A stretch of DNA of 64,000 nt from Catonia carolina (taxonomy: Eukaryota; Arthropoda; Insecta; Hemiptera; Achilidae), in contig JAQMRL010000004.1 of assembly GCA_035578175.1 (NCBI GenBank), positions 77,179,401-77,243,400 of the forward strand, read 5' to 3'. Of this stretch, positions 42,085-53,147 are shown piece after piece. The notes beneath the pieces were generated by a model. The model saw only the letters and a program-made list of their open reading frames with translations. It was not told the DNA's origin and ran no database searches. The first letter of the stretch is position 1. Every line of letters starts with the position of its first letter. Both the position numbers and the translations under genes were made by a program.

Positions 42085-43003
42085 CGAGGGTCGTTTGAAA
42101 AGTCCGTGCAAAGTCAGATATATGGCACTACTGGTGCATATCGAGCATAAATGTTTAGTTAGTTGCATCTGTTGGAAAAACGCATGTGTAGTTTCATTCA
42201 GATCGGTCTATTTCTTTGTGTTTAACATTCATTTTAAACGAGGAAGTCGAGTGATTTTCAAAAAATGGATGAAAAAGAATTTCGTTTGAAGTGTTGCAAG
42301 GACGGTTTGCAGCTGTTCCAGAAGAATTCGCAGGACTTTAAGCGTCATTTCGTCACTGTGGATGAAACATGGATACATCACTACACTCCTGAGACCAAAG
42401 AACAATCTAAACAATGGGTTATGAAGGGGGAATCTGCGCCAAAAAAGGCGAAGACAGTTCCTTCGGCCGGAAAGATTATGGCGACTGTATTTTGGGATTC
42501 ACAAGGAATAATCTTCATTGATTATCTGGAAAAGGGTAAAACTATTACAGGTGCATATTATTCATCGTTATTGGACCGTTTGAAAACCGAGCTGCAAAAA
42601 AAAACGCCCACGATTGCCCCACAAAAAAGTCCTTTTCCATCACGACAACGTAACAGCTCACGCCTCAGCAGTTGTGGTCGCAAAATTAATGGAAATAGGG
42701 TTCCAACTCGTTTCACATACCCCTATTCTCCAGACTTGGCTCCCTCGGACTACTATTTGTTTCCCAATTTGAAGAAATGGCTAGCGGGAAAAAGATTTTA
42801 TTTAAACGAGGAGGTGATTGCAGGAACGAATGGCTATTTTTCAGACTTGGACAAATCCTATTATTCGGAAGGGATCAACAAACTAGAGCAGCGCTGGACG
42901 AAGTGTATAAGCTTAAAAGGAGACTATGTCGAAAAATAAAAAAGGTTTACCCCAAACAATTAAGTAGTTTTTATTTTTGCACGGACTTTTCAAACGACCC
43001 TCG
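42085..43003 (+). mobile_element. mariner element with internal deletion, in a TA of H
   Basis: The termini CGAGGGTCGTTTGAAAAGTC and, reversed, the same sequence at 42978-43003 give 26-27-bp TIRs. TA flanks at 42083-42084 and 43004-43005. Removing the element restores the H sequence '...CACCGGATATACACGG...'. The 5' coding region is mostly deleted. Confidence 0.9.
42265..42939 (+). pseudogene. mariner transposase with internal deletion and compensating frameshifts
   Basis: The 224-aa frame starts MDEKEFR, the genuine N-terminus, then jumps to KDGLQLFQKNSQDFK, so the HTH domains are deleted in frame. VDETWIHHY carries catalytic Asp 1 and YSPDLAPSDYYLFP Asp 3. The segment with Asp 2 is out of frame: an extra A in the nine-A run at 42596-42604 and a missing base near 42720 cancel each other, and the hidden frame between them reads LFHHDNVTAHASAVV. 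The C-terminus ISLKGDYVEK is intact. Confidence 0.9.
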
Positions 43004-44197
43004 TACACGGTTTCACATCCCCTGAAACAAAAAAAAACATGTTTTTAGCGATTGGTTTGTGTGAGTGTCTGCGTGTTTGAGAGTGTGTCTGTGTGTGAAC
43101 AAAATAACTCAAGAATGGAACATTTTACAAAGTCGAAACTTTTGAAACTTAAGTTAGGTACGACCAGAGGACCCGATACGTACATTTTCATCAAAATCGG
43201 TTAACCAGTAGTAGGCTATTACTTTATTCGTGTCATTTTTCACTTTTTTCGATATTCTTAAAAACGGCTCCTACGATTTTTTTAAAAATCATCTTATTTA
43301 GTATTACATTTTTTAAGTTTTACAAGATAAGGTAGGCGCCAAGTCTGCTGAAATACTTGGGGAGGCTGTTCTCTTGTAAAAAAAGGTTTTTTTAAGATTG
43401 CGGTCTCAATATGCATTTTAACGCAAAACTGTATGTAATAAAAGTTGTAGAAATTTTAAAAACCTACAACTTTTATTTAAAACATTTATTTATTTAGGAA
43501 ATAATGCTTAAAATAAAAGTTGTAGGATTTTTAATTTCCTGTAACTTTGATTCTTTACTCTTTTGTCGTCAAATGGCTGCAATTTTGAAAAATCCAATTT
43601 ATTACCAATTTCAATGAGCAAAATACAGAAAATCATTATTTGACGCTAAACTGAGCGCTGTGAAAAAAAATGTTTGAAGTAAAAGTTGTAGATTTTATAA
43701 TTTTATACAAATTTAATGACACACTCTTTTGCCCGAAAAAGTATATTAAATCCAAAATCGTTAAAAAACAGTTTTTACCTCAAGAGAACAGCCCACAAGA
43801 ATTTCAGCAGATATTGCGCTTAATCTATCTTGTAGAGCAAAAATAAAGTAGGTCTAATATATGAGGTGACTTAAAAAAATCGCTAAAGGTTTTTGAGGAA
43901 ATTGCAAAAAAGTGAAAAATCGCACAAATAAACTACTACTTCTTGCTTACCGATTTTGATAAAAAAAATTCGTTTTGGTATCCCTTAGTTCCAAGTTTCC
44001 AATTCGTATCACAGTATTTCCTTATTAAAATATTTTTCACACACACATAGATCAAAAGCAAAAACATGATTTTAGAGTTCAGGGGCTCTGAAAACGCGTA
44101 TTTTTGGTGAAAATTCGACTTCAAAAAATCGACATGAAAACAATACTTTCCTTCTGTATATATACTGTACATACTGTAGAACAAGAGAAAGTAAGAA

Positions 44198-44821
44198 TGT
44201 ACTGGTAACGCGCTATAAGTTGACGATTGCACCTATCATGTGGTGGACATTAGCTATCTATCCTACTTACATTGGCCAACCCGAAAGCATAAGACATGTA
44301 TCAAGCGTGTAACTCAAAATGTAATCACCGCAAACATTTAAGTAATAAAATTCAGTTCATGGCCCGACACACTGAATAAGTAAGGAGTAATGTAATTATT
44401 TAAAGAAAAAAAATTGTTTAAAATTCAATTGCAGTTTAACATAACTTTACTGAAAATAATGAAATATGAAAACCCTAAAAATACAATAACATTTTGAAAT
44501 TACCATAAAACTAGTATTACTCACCATAATAAGCTCGCATCGATGGAACTCACGGACTAACTAGTCTATCACTACAAAAATGTCAGAGTGCAGTAATTCA
44601 GTTTTCTGCTGATGACCAAATCGGATACTAATGTAGCTTAGGTCTAGTATTACGGCTTATTTAGAATGAATGTTTATTATTAAGGATAATTATTAAGAAT
44701 CAATAATACAATGGGATGTTTATAAAACGACATAGTAGTAAATATAATAAATCAATGTAAGAGTAAAACCAACATGATGTCATGGTTAGAGCTGTCACTA
44801 TGATGTATTTAGAAAAGCACA
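44198..44821. other. No gene recognised
   Basis: AT-rich unique sequence without supportable features. Confidence 0.35.
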
Positions 44822-45145
44822 ACCCACCGGGTTGGTCTAGAGGTAAAGTCGTTGTCAAAATCAGCTGTTTAACAGCTGATTTTCGGAGACGAAGGTTCCT
44901 GATTCAAATCCTAGTAAAGGTAGTTACTTTTATACGGATTTGAATACTAGACAGTGGTTGCCAGTGTACTTTGATGGTTGGGGTTTAATTAACCATACTC
45001 TCTCAGGAGTGGTCGGCATGGGTCTGTACAAGACTACACCTCATTTACACGTCATACTCATCATCCTCATCTCATTGGGTCATGGGGTTGCTTATTGTTC
45101 TAAATTGAACAGATTGCAACGTACACAAATTAGGAATAAAAAAAA
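44822..45145 (+). mobile_element. SINE E, full length, with 11-bp TSD
   Basis: AGAAAAGCACA flanks it at 44811-44821 and 45146-45156. The palindrome is intact at 44857-44883 and the tail is A-rich. This is the cleanest SINE E. Confidence 0.85.
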
Positions 45146-45589
45146 AGAAAAGCACATATTAGTAGCACTTCTACCCCCGCATAGTCCAGTCTTACTCTCA
45201 CTGACAATCGTGAATTTATATTGCGTTACCAATACTTTTTTTGTCTACAGAGGTTCATGAAACGTGTACATAAAATAAAAATCCGTTTGTATAATTTTTC
45301 TTGAAGCTTAGTGAAAAATATAGTTTATTCTGCCGTACCGAGTTATAGAACGTACAGCTGAATCGTTCAATAAGATCGTCTTGTAGATGATAGATAGTTA
45401 CCTTTCGTTTCAACAGATGCAACGTTTTGTATCTGTCACAAAAACCAATAACGTTCCCTAAACCTATCTTTCCGTACACCACACAATTTATGATAAAACA
45501 TCTGTCTTTATACTCCGAACCGATTCGCCGTCTTCAATTTTCTGCTTTTTACATTTTTAACTTCTTTTTATCATTTAAATTGTTGTTTA
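45146..45589. other. No gene recognised
   Basis: Short frames of 75-82 aa on both strands have no recognised domain. Confidence 0.35.
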
Positions 45590-45708
45590 GGTCAACAATC
45601 AAAAAGCCCATAACAGGCAGGTTGAGTGTTCAATTATTTGCCCTTAATCTGCGAGTTCCAGGGCTACAAAAATAGTTCTGTTTCTTATTACTTGGTTAAC
45701 CAAATATA

Positions 45709-46618
45709 CTAGGTGTGGCTATTAAATAACGAGACTGGCGTTGAAAAAAATTTAATTTTAATTTTATACATAATCACTTATTGTCACATTCAATATACAC
45801 ACCTTCTCTATCCCTACAACGCTTCATGCGAATTTTCCATTGTTGGAAACAGTTCTGGAAGTTACCTTCTGTCAGCTCCTTCAGGACACGTACCGCTTTC
45901 TCTTTTACAGCTTCCACAGACTCAGATATTGTCCATTTTAATGCAGATTTCACCTTAGGGAACAGGTAGAAGTCAGATGGTGCAAGATCTGCTGAATAAG
46001 GTGGATGTTCTAACACTGAGATGCTGTACTTGGCTAGGAACCTCTTGACAGATAACGCGGAATGAGCTGGCGCATTGTCTTGGAGAATCCATGATTTGTC
46101 CTTCTACATTTCGGGGCGTTTTTTCCTTACTCTTTGACGTAGTTTAGAAAGTACCTGAAAGTAGTAATATTGATTGATTGTTTGACCTTCAGGAACCCAG
46201 TGAAGGTACACAATCCCACGGATATTAAAAAAAAAACAATCTTCATTGCTTTAAAATTTTGACTTGCTCATTCGAGCTTTCTTGACTCTCGGTGAAGTTT
46301 GGCTCTTTCAATGCATGGATGGACCACGTTCCATCACATGTTATTATCGTTTCCAAAAAATTTGGGTCGTTTTCAATCGCGTACAAATTGTCAGTACAAA
46401 CATTTTTACGAGCTTCATTTCAAACATTTTTGAGCGGCTCGTGTGCTGAAGGAGCTAACAGAAGATGACTTCCAGCATTGTTTTCATCAATGGAAAATTG
46501 GCATGGAGCGTTCTAGGGATAGAGAAGGAGTGTATATAAATGGTGACAATAAGTGATTATGTATAAAATTATAAAATTTTTTACAACGTCAGTCTCGTTA
46601 TTTAATAGCCACACCTCG
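45709..46618 (-). mobile_element. mariner with two 3' ends, second copy
   Basis: TAGGTGTGGCTATTAAATAA at the left and its reverse at 46587-46616, with TA at 45707-45708 and 46619-46620. The right ~186 bp (46432-46618) is an inverted duplicate of the left end. As in 13703-14633, both termini derive from the original 3' end, but here the duplicated arm is shorter and the retained coding segment reaches further upstream. Confidence 0.85.
45774..46425 (-). pseudogene. mariner transposase fragment
   Basis: Minus strand from about 46425: ARKNVCTDNLYAIENDPNF then ITCDGTW (Asp 1), a deletion of about ten codons, EPNFTESQESS, several frame breaks, LQDNAPAHSALS (Asp 2) and YSADLAPSDFYLFP (Asp 3), ending ECDNK and a stop at 45774. 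Spacing of the last two Asp residues is again 34. The GTW in place of ETW and the deletions indicate decay. Confidence 0.8.
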
Positions 46619-46967
46619 TATGAATGAAGAATTTAATAACAGAAGAGGTAGAGGTGTAGACAATACTAGTCAGAGGTATTTCATCTGAGAGTAATGAATT
46701 TTATTATACAGGCAGATCCTGTGGTGAATGAAGTGAAGGTGTCATTTGTAGGGTGGAAAGTAGATAATTTTTAGAGGGCCTGGTATGGTGATAAGGATAT
46801 TTTTTACTCAGTGAGAAAGGCATTGGTAAACCACCACACTCTTCGTTTCACTTGGTAAAACTTCTAGAGGTTCAAACCAGCATTTCGGCTGATGACCTAA
46901 ACAAAAACTATCATAAAGCTTTTTGATCTTACTATGGGAAATGATGAGAGAATGAATGTTTCTTAGA

Positions 46968-47095
46968 TACAATATACAATATAAATATATTTAATACAAT
47001 ACAATATAAATACAATATAATTTAAAAATTTAAATACAATATAAATACAATATAATATTAAATACAATAGTAGTTTTAAATACAATATAATTTCT
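46968..47095. repeat. ATACAATATAA short tandem repeat
   Basis: Irregular repeats of AATACAATATAA over about 130 bp. Confidence 0.8.
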
Positions 47096-47167
47096 TTGGG
47101 AAAAGAGCAAAATCGGGACGAATTTTTAAAATACAAATATGGGTACATAGTTGACTGTATTATTTTT

Positions 47168-47440
47168 TAATCCGTTTTGTTGTATTGTTTAAGTTGTCAG
47201 CCCGAAGGTTGGTTTGACCTTAAGAGGCTTTACTAAGTAAAACGAGGAGTGAGGTGGTTTACCTCTGCCTTCATCACTGAGTGGAAAGGTCCTCTGAGAA
47301 TTATCTAACTACTTTCCACCCTGAAAATAACTCCTTCACTTTGTTCACCACAGGGTCTGGCTGTATAATATATTTATTACTCTCTCAGAAGATAACTCTG
47401 ATTAGTATATTTTATACCTCTACCTTTTTTATCCTTAATG
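47168..47440 (-). mobile_element. M retroposon, 5'-truncated
   Basis: Plus-strand start TTGTTTAAGTTGTCAGCCCG is the M 3' end. The match stops in the CTCTACCTTTTTTATCC block before the M 5' end. Confidence 0.7.
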
Positions 47441-47457
47441 TAAGCAATTTACAATTT

Positions 47458-48022
47458 GTTTAATTTAAGAATAATAAGCAACTCAAAGACACAATAAGAT
47501 AAGGATGAAATGTATGACGTATTAATGAAGTGTAATCTTGTACAAACTCAGGCCGACCATTCCAAATAGAGTAAATCATAGTTAATCGAACCCCAATCAT
47601 CAAAATACACCGGTAACTACGCTTTTTTATTATTATTATTTTTTTTATGACCATAAAGAATCACTTTAGTCTTTTTGGTTAGTTCTTTTTCTTTGGCAGT
47701 TTATTTCCTTTTCATTTCTTTCTTTCCAATACTTTCTCATTCTGTCGGATCTCGCTTTTCTCAATTCGTCTGAACAAACCTGTTCTTTTCGTTTAATTGT
47801 TCTTACTGATAAAATTTTGTTTTTGTCTTTAATTGTTTCCTTGTAAACCGATGTGCGATCTTTGACATCAGCAATTGTTAGTAACTACGCTTTAGTATTC
47901 AAATCCGTATAAAATTAAATACCTTTATTAGAATTTGAAACATTTAATCTTCATCTTTAAAAATTAGCCAGCCGATATTGTTTTAGTCATCAGTCTTTAA
48001 AAACTGACCAGCCGGGTGGGTT
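47458..48022 (-). mobile_element. SINE E interrupted by a LINE tail
   Basis: The 3' end is near 47458 and the head at 48003-48022 (reverse of GAACCCACCCGGCTGGTC). The palindrome region is degenerate in this copy. GTAACTACGCTTT is duplicated around the insertion (47613-47625, 47881-47893). Confidence 0.75.
47626..47880 (-). mobile_element. 3' end of a non-LTR retrotransposon with 13-bp TSD
   Basis: The minus-strand frame reads TIADVKDRTSVYKETIKDKN, then QVCSDELRKARSDRMRKYWK and ERNEKEINCQRKRTNQKD before a stop, then an A/T-rich (AAT)n tail. It looks like the basic C-terminus of a LINE ORF. Only 255 bp are present, so the clade is uncertain. Confidence 0.6.
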
Positions 48023-48034
48023 CTAATGTCGGAT

Positions 48035-48216
48035 ATCACATGGATAACATATACACACACAGCCATGTTTCTTGAATCATACAAACATTTTTTTTTGGGT
48101 TCAGGGGCCCTGAAAACGTGTACTCGTATTTCCGGTGAAAACACTTTTTTGAAAAATCGACATGAAAACAATACTTCTTTTTCATGTGTATTCATATAGG
48201 GCAAGAGATAGTAACA
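48035..48216 (-). mobile_element. H 5' fragment
   Basis: GGGCAAGAGATAGTAA at 48199-48214, GACATGAAAACAATACTT, GTGAAAACACTTTTTTGAAA and TTTGGGTTCAGGGGCCCTGA are in H order. The microsatellite is reduced to ACACACACAG. Confidence 0.75.
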
Positions 48217-48829
48217 ATACTAACCTACCATGAATTGTAATAAAATTGATATTTTTGGTAAAACAAAAATGTTAGCTGATAAAAATCGTTTTGAGATAAT
48301 ATCAAAATTGACCACAAAAGTACCGAAGTAACCTTCCATTTAACGTAAACTAAAATATGCACATTTAATGGATGTATATGGAGATTAAATCAACCGAAGT
48401 GATTATTATTTTATGATAGAATTGCATGTGGTAATCACCGCTAATGAATACTTCAATTATTTAAAAGTTTAGTGGAACAATAAAAAAAGCAAGAACGGTT
48501 GTTTTAAAACAATATTGTGGTTTGAATGACATTAACAGAACAACTTGACTACATGCGACCAGCTTTATTACTACATAAAATTTATTTTGTACATACAAAT
48601 ATATGAAAGCCCTTACTGTCTGATTGATTCACTCATCCATTGGCGGGGGAGGATCCACATAATGGACAATCTGACATAAAATAATTCCCATCCATTAGGC
48701 TACTTTTACGATTACATTATGAGCCAAAACCCCAATTCGCCACATTACCCTAAAACTGGATTGACGCGCAATCTGTGAATTTACCTATTTAAAACATGTT
48801 TTTTATTTTTTTAAGAAAAGTTTTTTTAT
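48217..48829. other. No gene recognised
   Basis: AT-rich unique sequence. Confidence 0.35.
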
Positions 48830-49213
48830 ACAGAGGTTAACTTCATTTTTCTTCATTTACTCATGGTTAAAATTAGTTTATGTTTATAATTGGTGGCAAT
48901 TTAAAAAATTATCATCTATCATTTTGTTTTATCCGTCCGTCCGTCACACTCAGATGTCAGAAACTACAACAGATATCAACAAATAGTTTATGAATTCGTA
49001 GTCTACATAAAAAGTTAGTGGGCCAGGATTGGGTTTGACGTTCCGGTTTTGACCGGAAGTGTACCAAAAATGGAAGTCAAAAAATCAAAGTTGGAATTAG
49101 GAAACAAAAATAGTGGCATTCGATTCCTCTTAAATGCTTTCTTATTTAGCTTTTTTTAAAAAATTCTGAAAAAATAGGATTTTTTTAAGATTGCAGCCTT
49201 AGTATGCAGTTTA
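48830..49213 (+). repeat. Q repeat, copy 3, between H scraps
   Basis: 48890-49135 is Q (TCATTTTGTTTTATCCGTCC, TTCCGGTTTTGACCGGAAGT). It is preceded by an H 3' scrap (about 48830-48890, CATTTACTCATGGTTAAAAT) and followed by an H middle scrap (49170-49213, TTTAAGATTGCAGCCTTAGT). Confidence 0.65.
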
Positions 49214-49214
49214 C

Positions 49215-50585
49215 GTTTTAAAGACTGCGGTTTATTTGGCTTCCCCTTCTCCTTTCTGTCTTCCTCCTTCACCGCGATTCATTTGTCTTCCTCCCTCTCT
49301 TTTCGGTCTTTCTCCTTCACCACGGTTTATTTAACTTCCTTCTTCTCCTTTCCGTTTTCCTCCTTCACCGCGGTTTATTTTCCTTCCTCCTTCTCTGTTC
49401 TTTCTTCCTCCTTCACCGCGGTTTATTTGTCTTCCTCCTTCTCCTTTCTGCCTTCCGCCTTCAACGCGGTTTACTTGCCTTCCTCCTTCCCCTTTCTGTC
49501 TTCCTCCTTCAACGCGGTTTATTTGCCTTCCTCCTTTTCCTTTCTGTCTTCAGCCTTCACCGCAGTTTATTTGCCTTCCTCCTTCTTATTTCTGTCTTCT
49601 GCCTTCACCACGATTTATTTGCCTTCTCTTTCTCCTTTCTTTCTAACTCCTTCGACCCGGTTTATTTGTCTTCCACCTTCTCCTTTCTGTCTTCGTCCTT
49701 CACCGCAGTTTATTTGCTTTCCTCCTCCTTTCTGTCTTCCTCCTTCACCACGGTTTAGTTGACTTCCTCCTTCACATTACAGAAGCATGCTTGCGCTATC
49801 TATCGGATATCACTGAAACTAATTTTACAATAGGTGTGCATGCTTACGCTATCTAGCGGATTTATTTAAAACTAATTTTTACAGTACAAGCACCCTGCGC
49901 TATCTATTGGATTTGATTGGAACTATTTTTGCAATAAATGTGCATGCTCACGCTATCTATCGGAATTTATTGAAACTAACAGCGGTAACTAAACTAGTTC
50001 CAATGAATTCCGATAGATAGCGTGTGCATGCACACTTATGTCACAGTTAGTTCTAATGAAACCCGATAGATGACACAGGCATGCTTCTACTGTAAAGGTT
50101 AGTTTAAAATAAATCCGCTAGATTGCGAAAGCATGCACAATTATTGTAAAATTAGTTTTAATGATATCCGATAGATAGCGCAAGCATGCTTCCGTAATGT
50201 GAAGGAGGAAAACAAATAAACCGCGGTGAAGGAAGATACTAGAAAGGAGAAAGAGGAAGACAAATAAACCGTCGTGAAGGAGGAAGACAGAAAAGAGAAG
50301 GAGGAAAACAAATAAACCGCGGTGAAGGAGTAAGACAGAAAAGAGAAGGAGGAAAGGGAATAAACCGCGGTGAAGGCGGAAGGCAGAAAGGAGATGAAGG
50401 AAAACAAATAAACCGCGATGATGGAGGAAGAGAGAAAGGAGAAGGAGGAAGACAAATAAACCGTGGTGAAGGAGGAAGACAGAAAGGAGAAGGAGGAACA
50501 CAATCAAACTGCGGTGCAGGAGGAAGATAGAAAGGATAAGGAGGAGGATTTATAAATCGCAGCGTAGGAGGAATAAAAATAATAT
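49215..50585. mobile_element. Foldback-type palindrome built of tandem repeats
   Basis: Outer left arm 49215-49784 holds about 11-12 copies of a 48-bp pyrimidine-rich unit (CACCGCGGTTTATTTGTCTT, CCTCCTTCTCCTTTCTGTCT). Inner left arm 49785-49983 holds four copies of a ~52-bp unit (GCATGCTTGCGCTATCTATC). The right arm (49992-50585) repeats both in reverse complement with about 8 outer units. The centre is near 49988. Long inverted arms made of internal tandem repeats are the hallmark of Foldback/Galileo-like elements. No transposase or TSD is seen. All Ser/Phe-rich frames here come from the 48-bp period. Confidence 0.6.
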
Positions 50586-50845
50586 ACATACATATATATA
50601 TTATATATTATTACATAGGGGCGATGCTGGAGTACTCTGGTGAGAAAACCTCCAAGGTACGGTGAATAACATTGTTTAAAACACCGCAATTTAGCATCCC
50701 GTATCAAAATTTATTTATTTTTTCATATTATCTTTCTGGTTAACAATAAATTTATCAAAAAATAAATATATATGCCCATAACAATGTACTTTAAAAAAAA
50801 TTACGTCCAAAAACCATATCACAATAAATTGTTTTAAGGATTGTT
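50586..50845. other. No gene recognised
   Basis: TATATA stretch near 50594-50614, otherwise AT-rich unique sequence. Confidence 0.4.
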
Positions 50846-50856
50846 ATTTGGCGTCC

Positions 50857-51218
50857 CTGCCCATAACAGACAGGTGGAGTGTCAAATTATTTACACTCAA
50901 TCTGTTCGTTGCAGGGCTAAAATAAATAGTTCTGTTTCTTATCACAGAAGAGGTAGAGGTGTAAAAGACACTAATCAGAGTTATCTTCTCTGAAAGTAAT
51001 GAATTTCATTGTACAGCCAGACCCTGCGGTGAATGAAGTGAAGGTGTCATTTACAGAGTGGAAAATATGTGCTTTTCAGAGGGCCCGGCATGCTGATAAG
51101 CGTACTTTTCCACTCAGTGAGGAAGGCATGGTAAACCACCTCACTCCTCGTTTTACTTAGTAAAACCTCTACAGGTTCAAACCAGCCTTTCGGCTGTTGA
51201 CCTAAACAACAAACAACA
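50857..51218 (+). mobile_element. M retroposon with 11-bp TSD and (AAC)n tail
   Basis: ATTTGGCGTCC is at 50846-50856 and 51219-51229. The tail is CCTAAACAACAAACAACA. The target was a perfect 11-bp hairpin (AATTTGGCGTC / GACGCCAAATT, 51218-51248). An internal ~30-bp deletion follows the TTCTTATCACA segment. Confidence 0.85.
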
Positions 51219-51306
51219 ATTTGGCGTCCACATACCGACGCCAAATTACACTCGGACTCCGGATTGATAAGAAAATGTCAATGTACGGACGCGAAAATGA
51301 TAGTAG

Positions 51307-51307
<1 letters not shown>

Positions 51308-51374
<67 letters not shown>
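51308..51374. repeat. (AC)n(AT)n microsatellite
   Basis: ACAC tract followed by ATAT tract. The flank TTACGATACGTAGAAGGCAA recurs at 52957. Confidence 0.9.
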
Positions 51375-51381
<7 letters not shown>

Positions 51382-51390
51382 GTATGTATA

Positions 51391-52722
51391 TATATTACGA
51401 TACGTAGAAGGCAACTGAAAAATCTAATTCAAAATATCTTGAGACGAATTAATTTTTATCACAGGGTCAGCCAATTATATGACTAAAGCACATAAAAACA
51501 GAAGAGGTGGAGGTATAAATGACACTAGTCAGAGTTATCTCATCTGAGATTCATGAATTTCATTTTACAATCAAACCCTGTTGATAATGAAATACAGGTG
51601 TCATTCGGAGAGTCGAAAGTACACGATTTTCCGAAGGACTGGCATTCTGATAAGTATAATTATAAATGCTGTGAGAAGACCATGTAAACTAACTCAACAT
51701 ATCTCACTCAGAAAAGATTTTAGAGGTTCAAACCACCTTGTCCGCTGCTTACCTAAAATACAACATTCATTGCACAACAATTTCAACAGCCTGCATTTTA
51801 GTTTACTGACAAATTGGATTGAAAATAAGTAATTTTAATAGCCTACCTTGCTTAAGAGAACGCATGAATTGTTCGGTTTCGGAACGTTAAAAAGTCGCAT
51901 CTGATAATGCTTATAAAATTGTAATATTCGAACAAGCTGCCTACAAAACACTGATTACAGGCCTAAAACTCTATAAAATCACAGCTACCGGGATCGTAAT
52001 TTTTCTGCTTATACTTTCGCTACGACAATTAAGCGAATGCTGTCGCCGAATTATTTTTTATTTATCTCATCTGTACGAATCAGGTGTTAAAGATTATAGT
52101 TTTACACTGCCTGTGTAGAAGATATAAATACTGCTTATAAATTTCCCGTTAACTAACAGATCCTAAATCAACGAAAAATAGACTTGACAAGACGTTACTT
52201 GACACATCATTTTTGACCTACGCTATTATTGTGTTTAATAGAAACAAAAATATATGTATAAAAATATAACTGGTATTCAACAAACGATCTATTAGGGTTG
52301 CGTGAGTAAGTCGGGCCAATTTGATTGTGATGCGCATGTGACGTCAACGGCTCAGGTAATAATTGCCCAATCAGAGTCTCGTATTTTCGGCCAATAAGAA
52401 AGCCCAGTTTTAACCAATCACAAGTCTTCTTTTGAGTCATTTTGATTGGTTAATATTGTCCAATCAGAGAGTTTATATTACTGTACAACGTCACACCGAT
52501 GTCAACCAATGACAAAGTGTCTTGAGCGTTACGTCATTCGTTTTGATATGCTGCTTTCTGATTGGTCCGTACTGATTCTAGGCGTCACGTCGAGTGTGAT
52601 TGTAATATGAAGTCCACACCCAATGACAACTTCTAGTTAACGGTAGGGCAGAACATATGAAGGTACCTTTTAATGAGATTTATAGTTTCTAGGTAAATAT
52701 CACTTACGAAATATGTAGTACC
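51391..52722 (-). repeat. Array unit D1
   Basis: Direct repeat of 54779-56045 (period about 3.3 kb). On the plus strand it has a 5'-truncated M (51462-51760), a spacer and the CCAAT/CRE module. Reversed, spacer and module align with the U units (for example GATTTAGGATCTGTTAGTTA against GATTTAGGAACTGATAGTTA). The U units are therefore inverted relatives. Confidence 0.75.
52300..52625 (-). promoter_or_regulatory. CCAAT/CRE-dense module in D1
   Basis: About nine CCAAT or ATTGG pentamers (for example CCAATCAG at 52369 and 52460, CTGATTGG at 52558) and about five TGACG/CGTCA motifs lie within ~320 bp. CCAATCAG is the preferred NF-Y core and TGACGTCA the CRE core. The cluster persists in all six modules of the array despite divergence. 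Function is an inference from motif density. Confidence 0.45.
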
Positions 52723-53147
52723 CCATTGTAGAGAGCTTTCGAGTTCTTAAGGAAATTAAAAATTGGTTTCTGTTGCTGCTAAATGTTAACACGGTTTTTT
52801 AAAAAATCACGAGTGTTCATTCGATACCGACACAAAGAAAAAAAACAAAAGAAGGTTATCTATTTTTCCTAGTTGTTCGATTTTTGTAACCTAATTTTTG
52901 GCCAGTAATGTATCATATTTTTAAGGGAATGACTTTATACAACTGTAAATAAATATTACGATACGTAGAAGGCAGTTGAAAAATCTAATTCAAAATTTTT
53001 TGAGACGAAACAAAGTCAATATCCTACCGGGTAAGAAAATATACCTCATTAATCCGTTTTATAACAAGAAAACTATTTTGCTCTACCAACGAGCATTAGT
53101 CGAAAAATAATAATCAACGGTTTGACTAAATGATAATATAATGGCCA

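Larger units (their letters stand above)
41995..44197. mobile_element. Two H 5' halves in inverted orientation, with a mariner inside
   Basis: It starts GTTACTTTCTTTTTTC and ends CAAGAGAAAGTAA, i.e. an H 5' end at both sides. The left half runs from 42000 to about 43490 and the right half, reversed, from about 43500 to 44193. The landmark CATCAAAATCGGTTAACC at 43189 is mirrored by ACCGATTTTGATAAAAA at 43949. The two halves have diverged well beyond recent duplication. The mariner at 42085-43003 interrupts the left half. Confidence 0.65.
45590..46905 (+). mobile_element. M retroposon interrupted by a mariner
   Basis: The left part 45590-45708 (AGCCCATAACAGGCAGGTTG ... TTACTTGGTTAACCAAATA) and the right part 46619-46905 (TATGAATGAAGAATTTAATA ... 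CATTTCGGCTGATGACCTAA) join across a TA to give a continuous M. Confidence 0.8.

Noticed and set aside
49283..50589. Long Ser/Phe-rich and Leu-rich frames up to 159 aa
   Set aside because: The 48-bp repeat unit is a multiple of three and pyrimidine-rich, so several frames on both strands stay open together.
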